A stretch of 64,000 bases of DNA from positions 1 to 64,000 of the forward strand of contig JBBRYA010000004.1 of assembly GCA_038238015.1 (NCBI GenBank), in the 5' to 3' direction. Under the pieces are notes generated by a model. The model did not search any database and had not been told where the DNA came from. It was given only the letters and a program-made list of their open reading frames with translations. Position numbers and translations under genes: made by a program. Shown piece by piece: positions 57,405 to 64,000 of the stretch; positions within the stretch are counted from its first letter, which is position 1; every line of letters starts with the position of its first letter. The stretch is from DASQFQ01 sp038238015 (GTDB lineage Bacteria; Actinomycetota; Thermoleophilia; Solirubrobacterales; Solirubrobacteraceae).

Positions 57405-58194
57405 TGCCCAGCCATGCCGATCCGCTCAGCAGCTTGACCGACAGCAGCAACGCCGCCGAGACCGCGACGAGCACCGCGGAGAGCGCGAGCGCGCCCGTGA
57501 AGTCGGTCGAGAAGCGCTCGTAGATGGCCAGCGGCACCGTCTGGGTGATGCCGCGGAAGGAGCCGGCGAACATCAGCGTCGCCCCGAACTCGCCCAGCGC
57601 CCGCCCCCACGCCAGGGCGAGCCCGGAGATCAGCCCCGGCCCGGCGGTCGGGATGGCGACGGCCAGGAACGTGCGCGCCTCGCCGGCCCCGAGCGTGCGC
57701 GACGCCTCCATCCACGTGCGGTCGAGCGCCTCGAAGGCCGACTGGGCCTGGCGCAGGTAGAACGGGGCGGCCACGAAGATCAGCGCCAGGATCACCCCGG
57801 CGGTGGTCAGCACGAGCTCGAGTCCGGCGCTCGCCACAAGACCGCCGAGCACGCCGTTCGGTCCGAGCGCGGCGAGCAGGCCGATCCCCGCGACCGCCGG
57901 TGGCAGCACCAGGGGGAGCTCGACCAGCGTGATGAGCGTGGAGCGTCCCGGGAAGCGGCGGGTTGCGAGCAGGTAGGCAGCGGGTGTGCCGACGAGCACG
58001 ATGACCGCGACGGCGATCGCGCTGCACTCGAGGCTCAGCCGCAGCGCCTGCAGCGCTCCCTCGTCGCCGAGGCTCGCGATCAGGTCGCGCGGCGAGGTGT
58101 CGACGAAGATCGCGACGATCGGCAGCGTGAGGAAGCACAGCGTCCCCGCCAGCGCCGCGACCAGCAGGACGGGGAACCAGCGCCGGCTTCTCAC
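57391..58194 (-). CDS. modB: Molybdate ABC transporter permease
   Basis: A 267-residue inner-membrane permease with about six helices. The ATPase-contact loop reads ASRTLGAGEARTFLAVAIP, and GRALGEFGATLMFAGSF is a hallmark of molybdate/sulfate permeases. GTG at 58194 overlaps the modA stop by four bases. Confidence 0.94.
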   Translation of the reverse strand: MRSRRWFPVLLVAALAGTLCFLTLPIVAIFVDTSPRDLIASLGDEGALQALRLSLECSAIAVAVIVLVGTPAAYLLATRRFPGRSTLITLVELPLVLPPAVAGIGLLAALGPNGVLGGLVASAGLELVLTTAGVILALIFVAAPFYLRQAQSAFEALDRTWMEASRTLGAGEARTFLAVAIPTAGPGLISGLALAWGRALGEFGATLMFAGSFRGITQTVPLAIYERFSTDFTGALALSAVLVAVSAALLLSVKLLSGSAWLGSAAR

Positions 58195-58958
58195 CCCGTC
58201 GGCGGCGGCTCGAAGCCCGCGGCCTTCAGCGCCTTCTGCCCAACGCCGGCGGTGAGCCCGTCGATGAACGCCTGCGCCTGTTGGGGCTGCTTGGCGCCCT
58301 TGACCACGGCCGCGCCGTAGGCGACGGAGGGCTGCAGGTTGCCGGGGAGCTCGATCGCCTTGAGCTTGCCCCCGGCGCCGCGCACGTCGCTGATGTAGAC
58401 GAACCCGGCGTCGACGGCGCCCTGGGTGAGCTTGCCGACGATGCCGGCGACGTCAGGCTCCTCGGAGCCGACGTTGGCAAGGATCGCCTTGCTCCGGCTC
58501 GCGGGCAGCTTGTCGAGCACGGTGCGCGTGTAGGAGCCCACCGGCACCGACTTGGCGCCGACGGCGAGCTTGACGCCATTGCCCTCGAGGCCCGCGAGCG
58601 AGCGCACCTTCGTGGCGCCGGACGGCACCGCCAGCACGAGGCGGTTGCCCGCGAACACCGTCGGCCTGCCGACCAGGCCCTTCGCGTAGAGCTGCTGGGG
58701 CAGCTTGGTGTTGGCCGCCGCGAAGACGTCGGGCTTGACGCCCTGCTCGATCTGCGCGGCCAGCTCGTCCGAGCCCGCGAACGAGAACGAGGCCCGTGCG
58801 CCCTTGAACTGCTTGCCGTACGCGGTGAACGCCTTCTTCAGGGAGGCTGCGGCAGAGACCTTGAGCGCGAGCTTGGAGGCGCTCGAGCTCTTCGAGGAAC
58901 CGCTCCCGCACCCGGCGAGCAGGGACAGAGCGAGCGCCAGGGCGGCGAGCCGCCTCAC
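58191..58958 (-). CDS. modA: Molybdate-binding lipoprotein
   Basis: A 255-residue binding protein with lipobox LLAGC (about residue 17). It shows the ModA features: VSAAASLKKAFTAYGKQF, SFAGSDELAAQIEQGVKPDVFAAAN and GAVDAGFVYISD. It captures molybdate outside the cell. GTG at 58958 overlaps the stop of the HTH-TOBE regulator by four bases, so regulator and transporter are one unit. Confidence 0.94.
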   Translation of the reverse strand: MRRLAALALALSLLAGCGSGSSKSSSASKLALKVSAAASLKKAFTAYGKQFKGARASFSFAGSDELAAQIEQGVKPDVFAAANTKLPQQLYAKGLVGRPTVFAGNRLVLAVPSGATKVRSLAGLEGNGVKLAVGAKSVPVGSYTRTVLDKLPASRSKAILANVGSEEPDVAGIVGKLTQGAVDAGFVYISDVRGAGGKLKAIELPGNLQPSVAYGAAVVKGAKQPQQAQAFIDGLTAGVGQKALKAAGFEPPPTG

Positions 58959-59338
58959 GTGCCCTCGACCATCACCGAGGTCGCCTTGACCGCCGCGGTG
59001 GCGTGCACGCCCTCGCGCAGCCCGAGCTCCTCAACGGCGTCCCGTGTGATCGCCGCCGTCACCCGATGGGGGCCGGCCTTGATCTCCACGAGCGCCATCA
59101 CGCCGTCGACCTCCACCGAGGTCACGATCCCCGGGAAGCGGTTGCGCGCCGACAGCGATTCCCCGGTCCTATGGCGCTCCGGCCGGGTGCGCAGACGCTC
59201 GAGCTCGGCCCCGGGAACGGTGCGGCGATTGCGCCCGTCGCGGTCGGTTCGCAGCTTGCCGTCGCGGTCCCAGCGCCGCAGCGTGTCCACGCTGACGCCC
59301 AGCTCCCGCGCGGCCTCCCCCAGGGTCAGGTCCTTCAT
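58955..59338 (-). CDS. MerR-type HTH plus TOBE molybdate-responsive regulator
   Basis: A 127-residue protein. Residues 1-50 form a MerR/excisionase-type helix-turn-helix (LTLGEAARELGVSVDTLRRWDRDGKL). Residues 60-127 are a single Mop/TOBE domain (SARNRFPGIVTSVEVDGVMALVEI, RDAVEELGLREGVHATAAVKAT). This combination is an alternative to ModE: it should bind molybdate and control the operon. ATG at 59338 directly follows a 7-bp inverted repeat and fits leaderless expression; ATG at 59350 would place the repeat inside the gene. Confidence 0.88.
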   Translation of the reverse strand: MKDLTLGEAARELGVSVDTLRRWDRDGKLRTDRDGRNRRTVPGAELERLRTRPERHRTGESLSARNRFPGIVTSVEVDGVMALVEIKAGPHRVTAAITRDAVEELGLREGVHATAAVKATSVMVEGT

Positions 59339-59361
59339 CTGCCTAAGCATTGCATAGGCAG
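59339..59361. promoter_or_regulatory. Operator dyad before the mod regulator
   Basis: CTGCCTA (59339-59345) and TAGGCAG (59355-59361) are exact inverted copies around nine bases. The dyad ends directly before the regulator's ATG and contains AATGCT, usable as a -10 on the minus strand. Likely the regulator's own operator. Confidence 0.6.
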
Positions 59362-59365
59362 AGGG

Positions 59366-60004
59366 TCAGACCGGCGGCAGCGTCCCCTCCACCCGCCGCC
59401 GTCCCGCGGCGGAGACCTCGACCTTCCAGATCGGCGCCTCGGCCTTCACGCGGTCGATCAGTGCGCGCGCTCCCGCGAAGGCCTCGCCGCGGTGTGGCGC
59501 CGAGGCCGCAACGACCACGCTCGGCTCGCTCAGGGGCACCGTCCCCGTGCGGTGCTCGAGCGCGACCGCGCACAGCCGGTGGGCGGCTGCGACCTCCTCG
59601 CCGATCGCGCGCAGCTTCTCGACGGCCATCTCCGCGTAGGCCTCGTAGTCGAGCTCGGGGACCTCGCGCGTGACCCCCTCGAAGACCACGACCGCGCCGG
59701 CCGCCGGGTCGCGCACGGCGGCGGCCGCCGCGCCCGGGTCGAGCGCGTCACCGGTCACGCGCGCGAGCCGCACCGCGCCGGCACCGCCGCTCACGGGCGG
59801 CACCAGCGCGACCTCGTCACCGGCGTGGACGGTCTCCGCGGGGCCCGCGTACTCGCGGTTGACGGCGACGACGCACGATCGCGGCGCGATCTCCATCGCC
59901 TCGAGCAGGTCGGCGACGAGCGCCCCCTCGGGCAGCTCCACCTCGACCCGGTCGCGCCCCGCGCGCTCGCGCAGGCCGGCGAACAGGCGCACGGACACGA
60001 TCAT
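59366..60004 (-). CDS. moaX: MoaD-MoaE fusion (molybdopterin synthase, MoaX-like)
   Basis: Makes molybdopterin from cyclic pyranopterin phosphate. Residues 1-81 are MoaD-like (VRLFAGLRERAGRDRVEVELP) and reach the Gly-Gly in LVPPVSGG. MoaE follows at once (VRLARVTGDALDP, VVVFEGVTRE, HRTGTVPLSEPSVVVAASAPHR, KAEAPIWKVE with the catalytic Lys). In separate MoaD the Gly-Gly must be free to accept sulfur, so the 212-residue product should need cleavage after it, as reported for mycobacterial MoaX. ATG at 60004 is six bases after TACGAT, suggesting a leaderless mRNA. Confidence 0.92.
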   Translation of the reverse strand: MIVSVRLFAGLRERAGRDRVEVELPEGALVADLLEAMEIAPRSCVVAVNREYAGPAETVHAGDEVALVPPVSGGAGAVRLARVTGDALDPGAAAAAVRDPAAGAVVVFEGVTREVPELDYEAYAEMAVEKLRAIGEEVAAAHRLCAVALEHRTGTVPLSEPSVVVAASAPHRGEAFAGARALIDRVKAEAPIWKVEVSAAGRRRVEGTLPPV

Positions 60005-60010
60005 GGGGCA

Positions 60011-60028
60011 ATCGTAGGCGCCTAGACT
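60011..60028. promoter_or_regulatory. Divergent moaX/moaC promoter region with TAGGCGCCTA palindrome
   Basis: The perfect palindrome TAGGCGCCTA (60015-60024) lies between TACGAT (minus strand, 60016-60011) facing moaX and TAGACT (60023-60028) facing moaC. It shares the TAGGC/GCCTA half-sites seen in the dyad before the mod regulator, so the same protein may bind both. Confidence 0.5.
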
Positions 60029-60038
60029 GGAGCGCGAG

Positions 60039-60518
60039 ATGGAGGGTCCCGCGCTCACGCACCTCGACGCCTCCGGCCAGGCCCGGATGGTCGACGTGGG
60101 CGCAAAGCAGGCCACCGCCCGCTACGCCCGTGCCCGCGCGGTGGTGCGGATGTCGCCGCAGGCCGCCGCCCGCGTCGTGGCCGGCGACAACCCCAAGGGC
60201 GACGTGGTCTCGGTCGCGCGGATCGCCGCGATCCAGGCCGCCAAGCGCACCGACGAGCTGATCCCGCTCGCGCACTCGCTCCCGCTCACCTCCGTCGAGC
60301 CCACGCTGGCGATCGACGCGCAGGCCGGGACGGTCACGATCGTCGCCGAGGCTCGCACCACCGACCGCACCGGCGTGGAGATGGAGGCGATGGTCGCCTG
60401 CTCGGTGGCCGCCCTGACCGTGTACGACATGGTCAAGGGGATCGAGCCCGGGGTCGTCATCGAGCGCGTCGAGCTGCTCGAGAAGACCGGCGGCAAATCG
60501 GACTTCAGGCGCGCATGA
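60039..60518 (+). CDS. moaC: Cyclic pyranopterin monophosphate synthase
   Basis: With MoaA, makes cyclic pyranopterin monophosphate from GTP. The 159-residue protein has HLDASGQARMVDVGAK, KGDVVSVARIAAIQAAKRTDELIPLAHSLPL in pattern, TGVEMEAMVACSVAALTVYDM and the C-terminal EKTGGKSD. All are conserved family blocks. ATG at 60039. Its stop overlaps the moaA start by four bases, so the two partner enzymes are translated together. Confidence 0.96.
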   Translation: MEGPALTHLDASGQARMVDVGAKQATARYARARAVVRMSPQAAARVVAGDNPKGDVVSVARIAAIQAAKRTDELIPLAHSLPLTSVEPTLAIDAQAGTVTIVAEARTTDRTGVEMEAMVACSVAALTVYDMVKGIEPGVVIERVELLEKTGGKSDFRRA

Positions 60519-61504
60519 AGCCGCTGATCGACGGCCACGGGCGCCCGATCGGGGACGTGCGGATCTCGGTCACCGACCGCTGTAACTTCCGCTGCCAGTA
60601 CTGCATGCCGGCCGAGGGGCTGCCATGGCTGAACCGCGAGTCGCTGCTCTCCTACGAGGAGGTCGCGCGGATCGTCGGCCTGCTCGCGTCGATGGGCGTC
60701 CACGACGTGCGCCTTACCGGCGGCGAGCCGCTGGTGCGCCGCGAGCTCTGGCGCCTGGTGGAGATGCTCGCGGCCGACCCCGGCGTGCACGACCTCTCGC
60801 TCACCACCAACGGCTACCTGCTGGCGAGCCAGGTCGACGGCCTCGTCGCCGCGGGCCTGCGCCGCGTCAACGTGTCGCTGGACTCGCTCGCCGCCGACCG
60901 CTTCTTCCAGCTCACCCGGCGCGACTCGCTCGGCCAGGTGCTCGCGGGCCTCGAGGCCGCTCAGCTCCACCCCGAGCTGCGCCCGATCAAGGTCAACGTC
61001 GTCGCGCTGCGCGACTTCACCGAGGACGAGGTCGTGCGCTTCGCCGAGTTCGCCCGCACGCGCCCGTTCGTCGTGCGCTTCATCGAGTACATGCCGCTCG
61101 ACGCCGACCGCACGTGGACCGCCGATCAGGTGCTGCCCAACGCCGAGATCCGCGACCTCATCCACGCGGTGCACCCGCTCGAGCAGGTCGGCCGCGACCG
61201 CCACGGCACCTCGCGGCGCTGGCGCTTCGCCGACGGACAGGGCGAGATCGGCTTCATCTCCCCCGTCTCGGAGCCCTTCTGTGGTGACTGCAACCGCATC
61301 CGCATCACCGCCGAGGGGATGCTGCGCACCTGCCTGTTCTCGCTCAACGAGACCGACCTGCGCGCGCCGCTGCGGGCCGGGGCGACCGATGGCGAGCTCG
61401 AGCAGATCGTGCGCGACGCGGTCTGGCGCAAGGAGCTCAAGCACCACATCGGCGACGAGGGCTTCGTGCAGCCGGCGCGCTCGATGTCGCGCATCGGCGG
61501 GTGA
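60515..61504 (+). CDS. moaA: GTP 3',8-cyclase (radical SAM)
   Basis: Opens molybdenum cofactor synthesis by rearranging GTP. The 329-residue enzyme has the radical-SAM cluster CNFRCQYC (C23, C27, C30), the LTGGEPLVRR SAM motif, and the C-terminal substrate cluster in FCGDCNRIRITAEGMLRTCL. It ends in IGG, the conserved Gly-Gly needed for activity. ATG at 60515 overlaps moaC and the stop overlaps moeA. Confidence 0.97.
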   Translation: MKPLIDGHGRPIGDVRISVTDRCNFRCQYCMPAEGLPWLNRESLLSYEEVARIVGLLASMGVHDVRLTGGEPLVRRELWRLVEMLAADPGVHDLSLTTNGYLLASQVDGLVAAGLRRVNVSLDSLAADRFFQLTRRDSLGQVLAGLEAAQLHPELRPIKVNVVALRDFTEDEVVRFAEFARTRPFVVRFIEYMPLDADRTWTADQVLPNAEIRDLIHAVHPLEQVGRDRHGTSRRWRFADGQGEIGFISPVSEPFCGDCNRIRITAEGMLRTCLFSLNETDLRAPLRAGATDGELEQIVRDAVWRKELKHHIGDEGFVQPARSMSRIGG

Positions 61505-62691
61505 TCGACCTCGAGCCGGCCTGGGCGCTGGTCGCTCAGGCGGCGAGCCCGCTCGAGGCCCAGCGAGTCGCGCTAGGTGACGCCGCCGGGCGGTTCGCCG
61601 CCGAGGATCTGCGCAGCGCCGTCGACCTGCCGCCCTTCGACCGCTCGGCGATGGACGGCTATGCGGTTCGTTCGCAGGACACCAGCGCGGGCCCGCTGCG
61701 GCTCGCCGGCGAGCTCGCCGCCGGCGAGGTCGCGACCGCCGCGCTCGAGCCCGGGACCGCGCTCGGGATCACGACCGGCGCGCCGCTGCCGCCCGGTGCC
61801 GACGCCGTCCTGCAGTCAGAGCTCGCCGAGCTCGATGGCACGACGGTGCGGGCGACCGAGCCGATCCCCGCGCGCCGCCACGTGCGCTTCCAGGGCGAGG
61901 ACGTCCGCGCGGGCGACACGATCGTCGCGGCCGGGCAGGAGCTGACGCTCACGCGGGTCTCCTCGCTGGCGGCCGCGGGCGTGGGCGAGGTCAGCGTGCA
62001 CCGCCGTGCGCGCCTGAGCTTCCTCGTCACCGGCTCGGAGCTGCTGCCGCTCGGCGCGCCGCCGCAGCCGGGCAAGGTCCACGAGTCAAACGGCCTGCTC
62101 GTGCGGCTGCTGGCCGAGCGCGCCGGCGCCGCGGTCACCGACCTCGGCGTGGTGGCCGACGACTTCGAGGGGACGCGCGCGGCGGTCGATGCCGGCCTCG
62201 GTGGCGACGTGCTCGTCGTCTCGGGCGGCGTCTCGGTCGGCCCGCACGACCACGTGCGCCCCGCCTTCGAGGCCTGCGGGGTGGAGGAGGTCTTCTGGCG
62301 CGTGCGCGTCAAGCCCGGCAAGCCGCTGTGGTTCGGCCGCCGCGGCGACACGCTCGTGTTCGGCCTGCCGGGCAACCCGCTCTCCTCGATCGTGGGCTTC
62401 CTCGCGCTGATCGAGCCCGCCCTGCGGCGCATGCACGGAGAGCACGGAGCGGCGATGCGGACCGTGCGCGCCCGGCTGACCGAGGCAGCGGGCCCGTCGG
62501 ACGGGCGCACCACCTTCCTCACCTCTCGGCTCGTCCCCGGCGCCGACGGCGTGCTCGAGGCGACGCCGACCGCCCGCCAGGGCTCCCACCTGACCGGAGC
62601 ACTGGGCGAGAGCGACGGCTTCGCGATCGCCCCGCACGGCAGCGAGCCGCTCCCCGCCGGCGCGCTGGTCGACGCGGTCGTGCTGCGGTAG
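61501..62691 (+). CDS. moeA: Molybdopterin molybdenumtransferase
   Basis: Inserts molybdenum into adenylylated molybdopterin. The 396-residue protein has the MoeA order: LPPFDRSAMDGYAVRSQD, GAPLPPGADAVLQSE, the MPT-binding GGVSVGPHDHV region and KPGKPLWFGRRGDTLVFGLPGNP. The GTG at 61501 overlaps the moaA stop. The adenylating partner (MogA or MoaB) is not in the window. Confidence 0.96.
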   Translation: MIDLEPAWALVAQAASPLEAQRVALGDAAGRFAAEDLRSAVDLPPFDRSAMDGYAVRSQDTSAGPLRLAGELAAGEVATAALEPGTALGITTGAPLPPGADAVLQSELAELDGTTVRATEPIPARRHVRFQGEDVRAGDTIVAAGQELTLTRVSSLAAAGVGEVSVHRRARLSFLVTGSELLPLGAPPQPGKVHESNGLLVRLLAERAGAAVTDLGVVADDFEGTRAAVDAGLGGDVLVVSGGVSVGPHDHVRPAFEACGVEEVFWRVRVKPGKPLWFGRRGDTLVFGLPGNPLSSIVGFLALIEPALRRMHGEHGAAMRTVRARLTEAAGPSDGRTTFLTSRLVPGADGVLEATPTARQGSHLTGALGESDGFAIAPHGSEPLPAGALVDAVVLR

Positions 62692-62748
62692 CCGATCGCC
62701 CCGCCTGGGTACAGGAGGAGCGTTCTGACACCGGCACGAGGGGGAGAC

Positions 62749-63651
62749 GTGGCGTTCAAGAGTCCGCAGGGGATCACCGAGGCCGGCATCGAAACCGGCG
62801 TCACCAAGGCGGCGCTGTCCTGGGACAAGGCGATCGTGGCCGGCTTCCTCGCCGGCGCGTACATCGCGTTCGCGGGCCTGCTGGCCATCGCGACGACCTC
62901 GGGGCTTGACCCGAAGACCTGGGGGACGCTGCCCACGCTCGTCGCCGGCTCGGTCTTCGCGCTCGGCCTGATCCTCGTCGTGCTCGCCGGCTCGGAGCTG
63001 CTGACCGGCAACATGGCGCTGGTCCCGCTCGCGGCGTTCTCGCGGCGGGTCGGCCTCGGCGCGCTGAGCCGGAACTTCGGCTGGGTGCTGATCGGCAACC
63101 TGCTCGGCTCGCTGTTCGTCGCCTACTTCCTGGCCGTGCAGTCCGGCGTGGTCACCGCCGACCTGCCGCTCGCGCGGCTCGCCGCCATCGCCAAGGCCAA
63201 GGCCGTGACCGAGACCGAGTGGCAGATCTTCCTGCGCGCGGTCGGCTGCAACTGGCTCGTCTGCCTGGCCGTCTGGATGGCCATGGCGGCCGAGGACGTG
63301 GCAGGGAAGATCCTCGCGATCTTCTTCCCGATCATGGCCTTCGTCGCCATGGGCTTCGACCACGTGGTGGCCAACATGTTCTTCCTGCCCGCGGCGATCT
63401 TCGCCCACGTGCCCGGAATCGGCTGGTGGGACACGGTCCACAACTGGATCTTCGCGTTCCTCGGCAACCTGGTCGGCGCCGGGGTCTTCGTGGCCGGCAG
63501 CTACTGGTACCTGTACGGCCGCCCGGTGGACGTCGCCGAGCGCGGGGCGGGCGACACCGAGCGCACGGGCACGGCCGCGACGGACGGTGACGGCGACGGG
63601 CGCGCGCGGACCGGGACGATCAGCTCCGGCCGCGGCCCAGCAGGCGTCTGA
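62749..63651 (+). CDS. Formate/nitrite transporter (FNT) family channel
   Basis: A 300-residue membrane channel with six helices in two halves. It has AGAYIAFAGLLAIATTSG, SELLTGNMALVPLA and the second-half VGCNWLVCLAVWMAMAAEDVAGK, followed by GFDHVVANMFFLP. These are the FNT motifs that form the pore with its central His. It moves formate, nitrite or a related small anion. The tail (after about 265) is Gly/Arg/Asp-rich and disordered. GTG at 62749 follows GGGGAG closely. It lies between moeA and the CO dehydrogenase accessory gene. Confidence 0.93.
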   Translation: MAFKSPQGITEAGIETGVTKAALSWDKAIVAGFLAGAYIAFAGLLAIATTSGLDPKTWGTLPTLVAGSVFALGLILVVLAGSELLTGNMALVPLAAFSRRVGLGALSRNFGWVLIGNLLGSLFVAYFLAVQSGVVTADLPLARLAAIAKAKAVTETEWQIFLRAVGCNWLVCLAVWMAMAAEDVAGKILAIFFPIMAFVAMGFDHVVANMFFLPAAIFAHVPGIGWWDTVHNWIFAFLGNLVGAGVFVAGSYWYLYGRPVDVAERGAGDTERTGTAATDGDGDGRARTGTISSGRGPAGV

Positions 63652-64000
63652 CCCGCTCCCACAGCACGGAGGCCATCAGCGAGAAGCCCTTGACCGGCGC
63701 CGCCGGCGGCGGCGCCGGGGTCGGGCTGGTGGGCGAGGCGGCCGGCTCGCCCGCCGTGGTCGTCGGCTGCGGCGCGGCGGGGGCCTCGCCGAGGCGGCCC
63801 TGCAGGCAGGTGGCGAAGTCGCGCAGCAGGCGGTTGGAGACGTCCTCGATCATCCCCGGGCGCCCGAAGCGCGCGAGGCGCCCGGTGATCGAGAAGTCGG
63901 TGACGGCGTCCACGCGCGTGCCGCCGCCGTCCTCGACGAGCGTGTTGACGATCGTCGCGCTTGCGCCGCCCTGGCCGCGCTTGTCGGTCCCGCGGGCCTT
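63620..64000 (-). CDS. CoxG-like SRPBCC protein, CO dehydrogenase accessory (5' end missing)
   Basis: The frame is open to the window edge, so the start is outside; 126 codons are visible. The first part carries the CoxG pattern KRGQGGASATIVNTL, RVDAVTDFSITGRLARFG and GMIEDVSNRLLRDFATCL. A Pro/Ala/Thr-rich linker and a basic C-terminal helix (LMASVLWERVRRLLGRGRS) follow, which can anchor it to the membrane. In Oligotropha, CoxG recruits CO dehydrogenase to the membrane. The tail overlaps the FNT gene end by 32 bases. CO dehydrogenase genes are expected just beyond the edge. Confidence 0.88.
   Translation of the reverse strand, partial: KARGTDKRGQGGASATIVNTLVEDGGGTRVDAVTDFSITGRLARFGRPGMIEDVSNRLLRDFATCLQGRLGEAPAAPQPTTTAGEPAASPTSPTPAPPPAAPVKGFSLMASVLWERVRRLLGRGRS

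Overview
The window is very GC-rich, gene-dense DNA with many GTG and TTG starts, most likely from an actinobacterium of the Thermoleophilia/Solirubrobacterales type. That placement is an inference. It rests on the family content: an FtsR-like MerR regulator, DUF3052, WS/DGAT acyltransferase, LppP/LprE-like protein, a DtxR-family MntR, a MoaD-MoaE fusion and aerobic CO dehydrogenase accessory genes. No rRNA, tRNA, insertion sequence, prophage or CRISPR array was found, and no gene-free stretch exceeds 300 bases.

Layout. 1-9 kb: a MerR regulator tail, apt, an SRPBCC protein and an AGPS-like flavoenzyme in a tightly coupled run; then a sigma-region-4/anti-sigma-like membrane fusion, a thioesterase, NAD synthetase, a DUF3105-like protein, WS/DGAT and an ECF sigma factor with a strong promoter. 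9-17 kb: RlpA-like wall protein, dinB, thioredoxin-TPR protein, hydrolases, an EAL-DICT protein, a shortened PIG-L gene beside a frameshifted gene, DUF3052, a 134-nt nested hairpin, and a Tat-exported amidase. 18-24 kb: zinc (Fur-family regulator, znuA-B-C-B) and manganese (mntR-mntH) uptake, each with a visible operator. 24-30 kb: housekeeping and redox genes. 30.5-33.5 kb: a three-gene trans-4-hydroxyproline degradation operon. 34.2-34.6 kb: an OsmC-family gene whose catalytic cysteine codon is TGA, followed by a SECIS-like hairpin, a candidate selenoprotein. 37-51.7 kb: sugar-nucleotide epimerases, a DegT aminotransferase, glycosyltransferases, a membrane molybdenum oxidoreductase, a redoxin, a methyltransferase, a two-component system and a beta-propeller lipoprotein, which look like one envelope/redox system of unknown role. 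51.7-55.5 kb: a selenium-binding-protein/methanethiol oxidase gene with a membrane partner, a calcium-repeat exported protein, and a decayed second copy of the partner gene. 56-64 kb: molybdate uptake (modABC, Mop), an HTH-TOBE regulator, cofactor synthesis (moaX, moaC, moaA, moeA), a formate/nitrite-type channel and a partial coxG.

How the genes work together. The right end supplies molybdenum cofactor, plausibly for an aerobic CO dehydrogenase beyond the edge (coxG) and for the membrane oxidoreductase at 46 kb. The zinc and manganese loci are self-contained regulon units. Same-strand neighbours usually overlap by 4 bases (GTGA, ATGA or TTGA), implying translational coupling. Several genes have a TAnnnT box 6-10 bases before the start codon, implying leaderless transcripts. 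Four convergent gene pairs end in one shared CTAG that serves as both stop codons.
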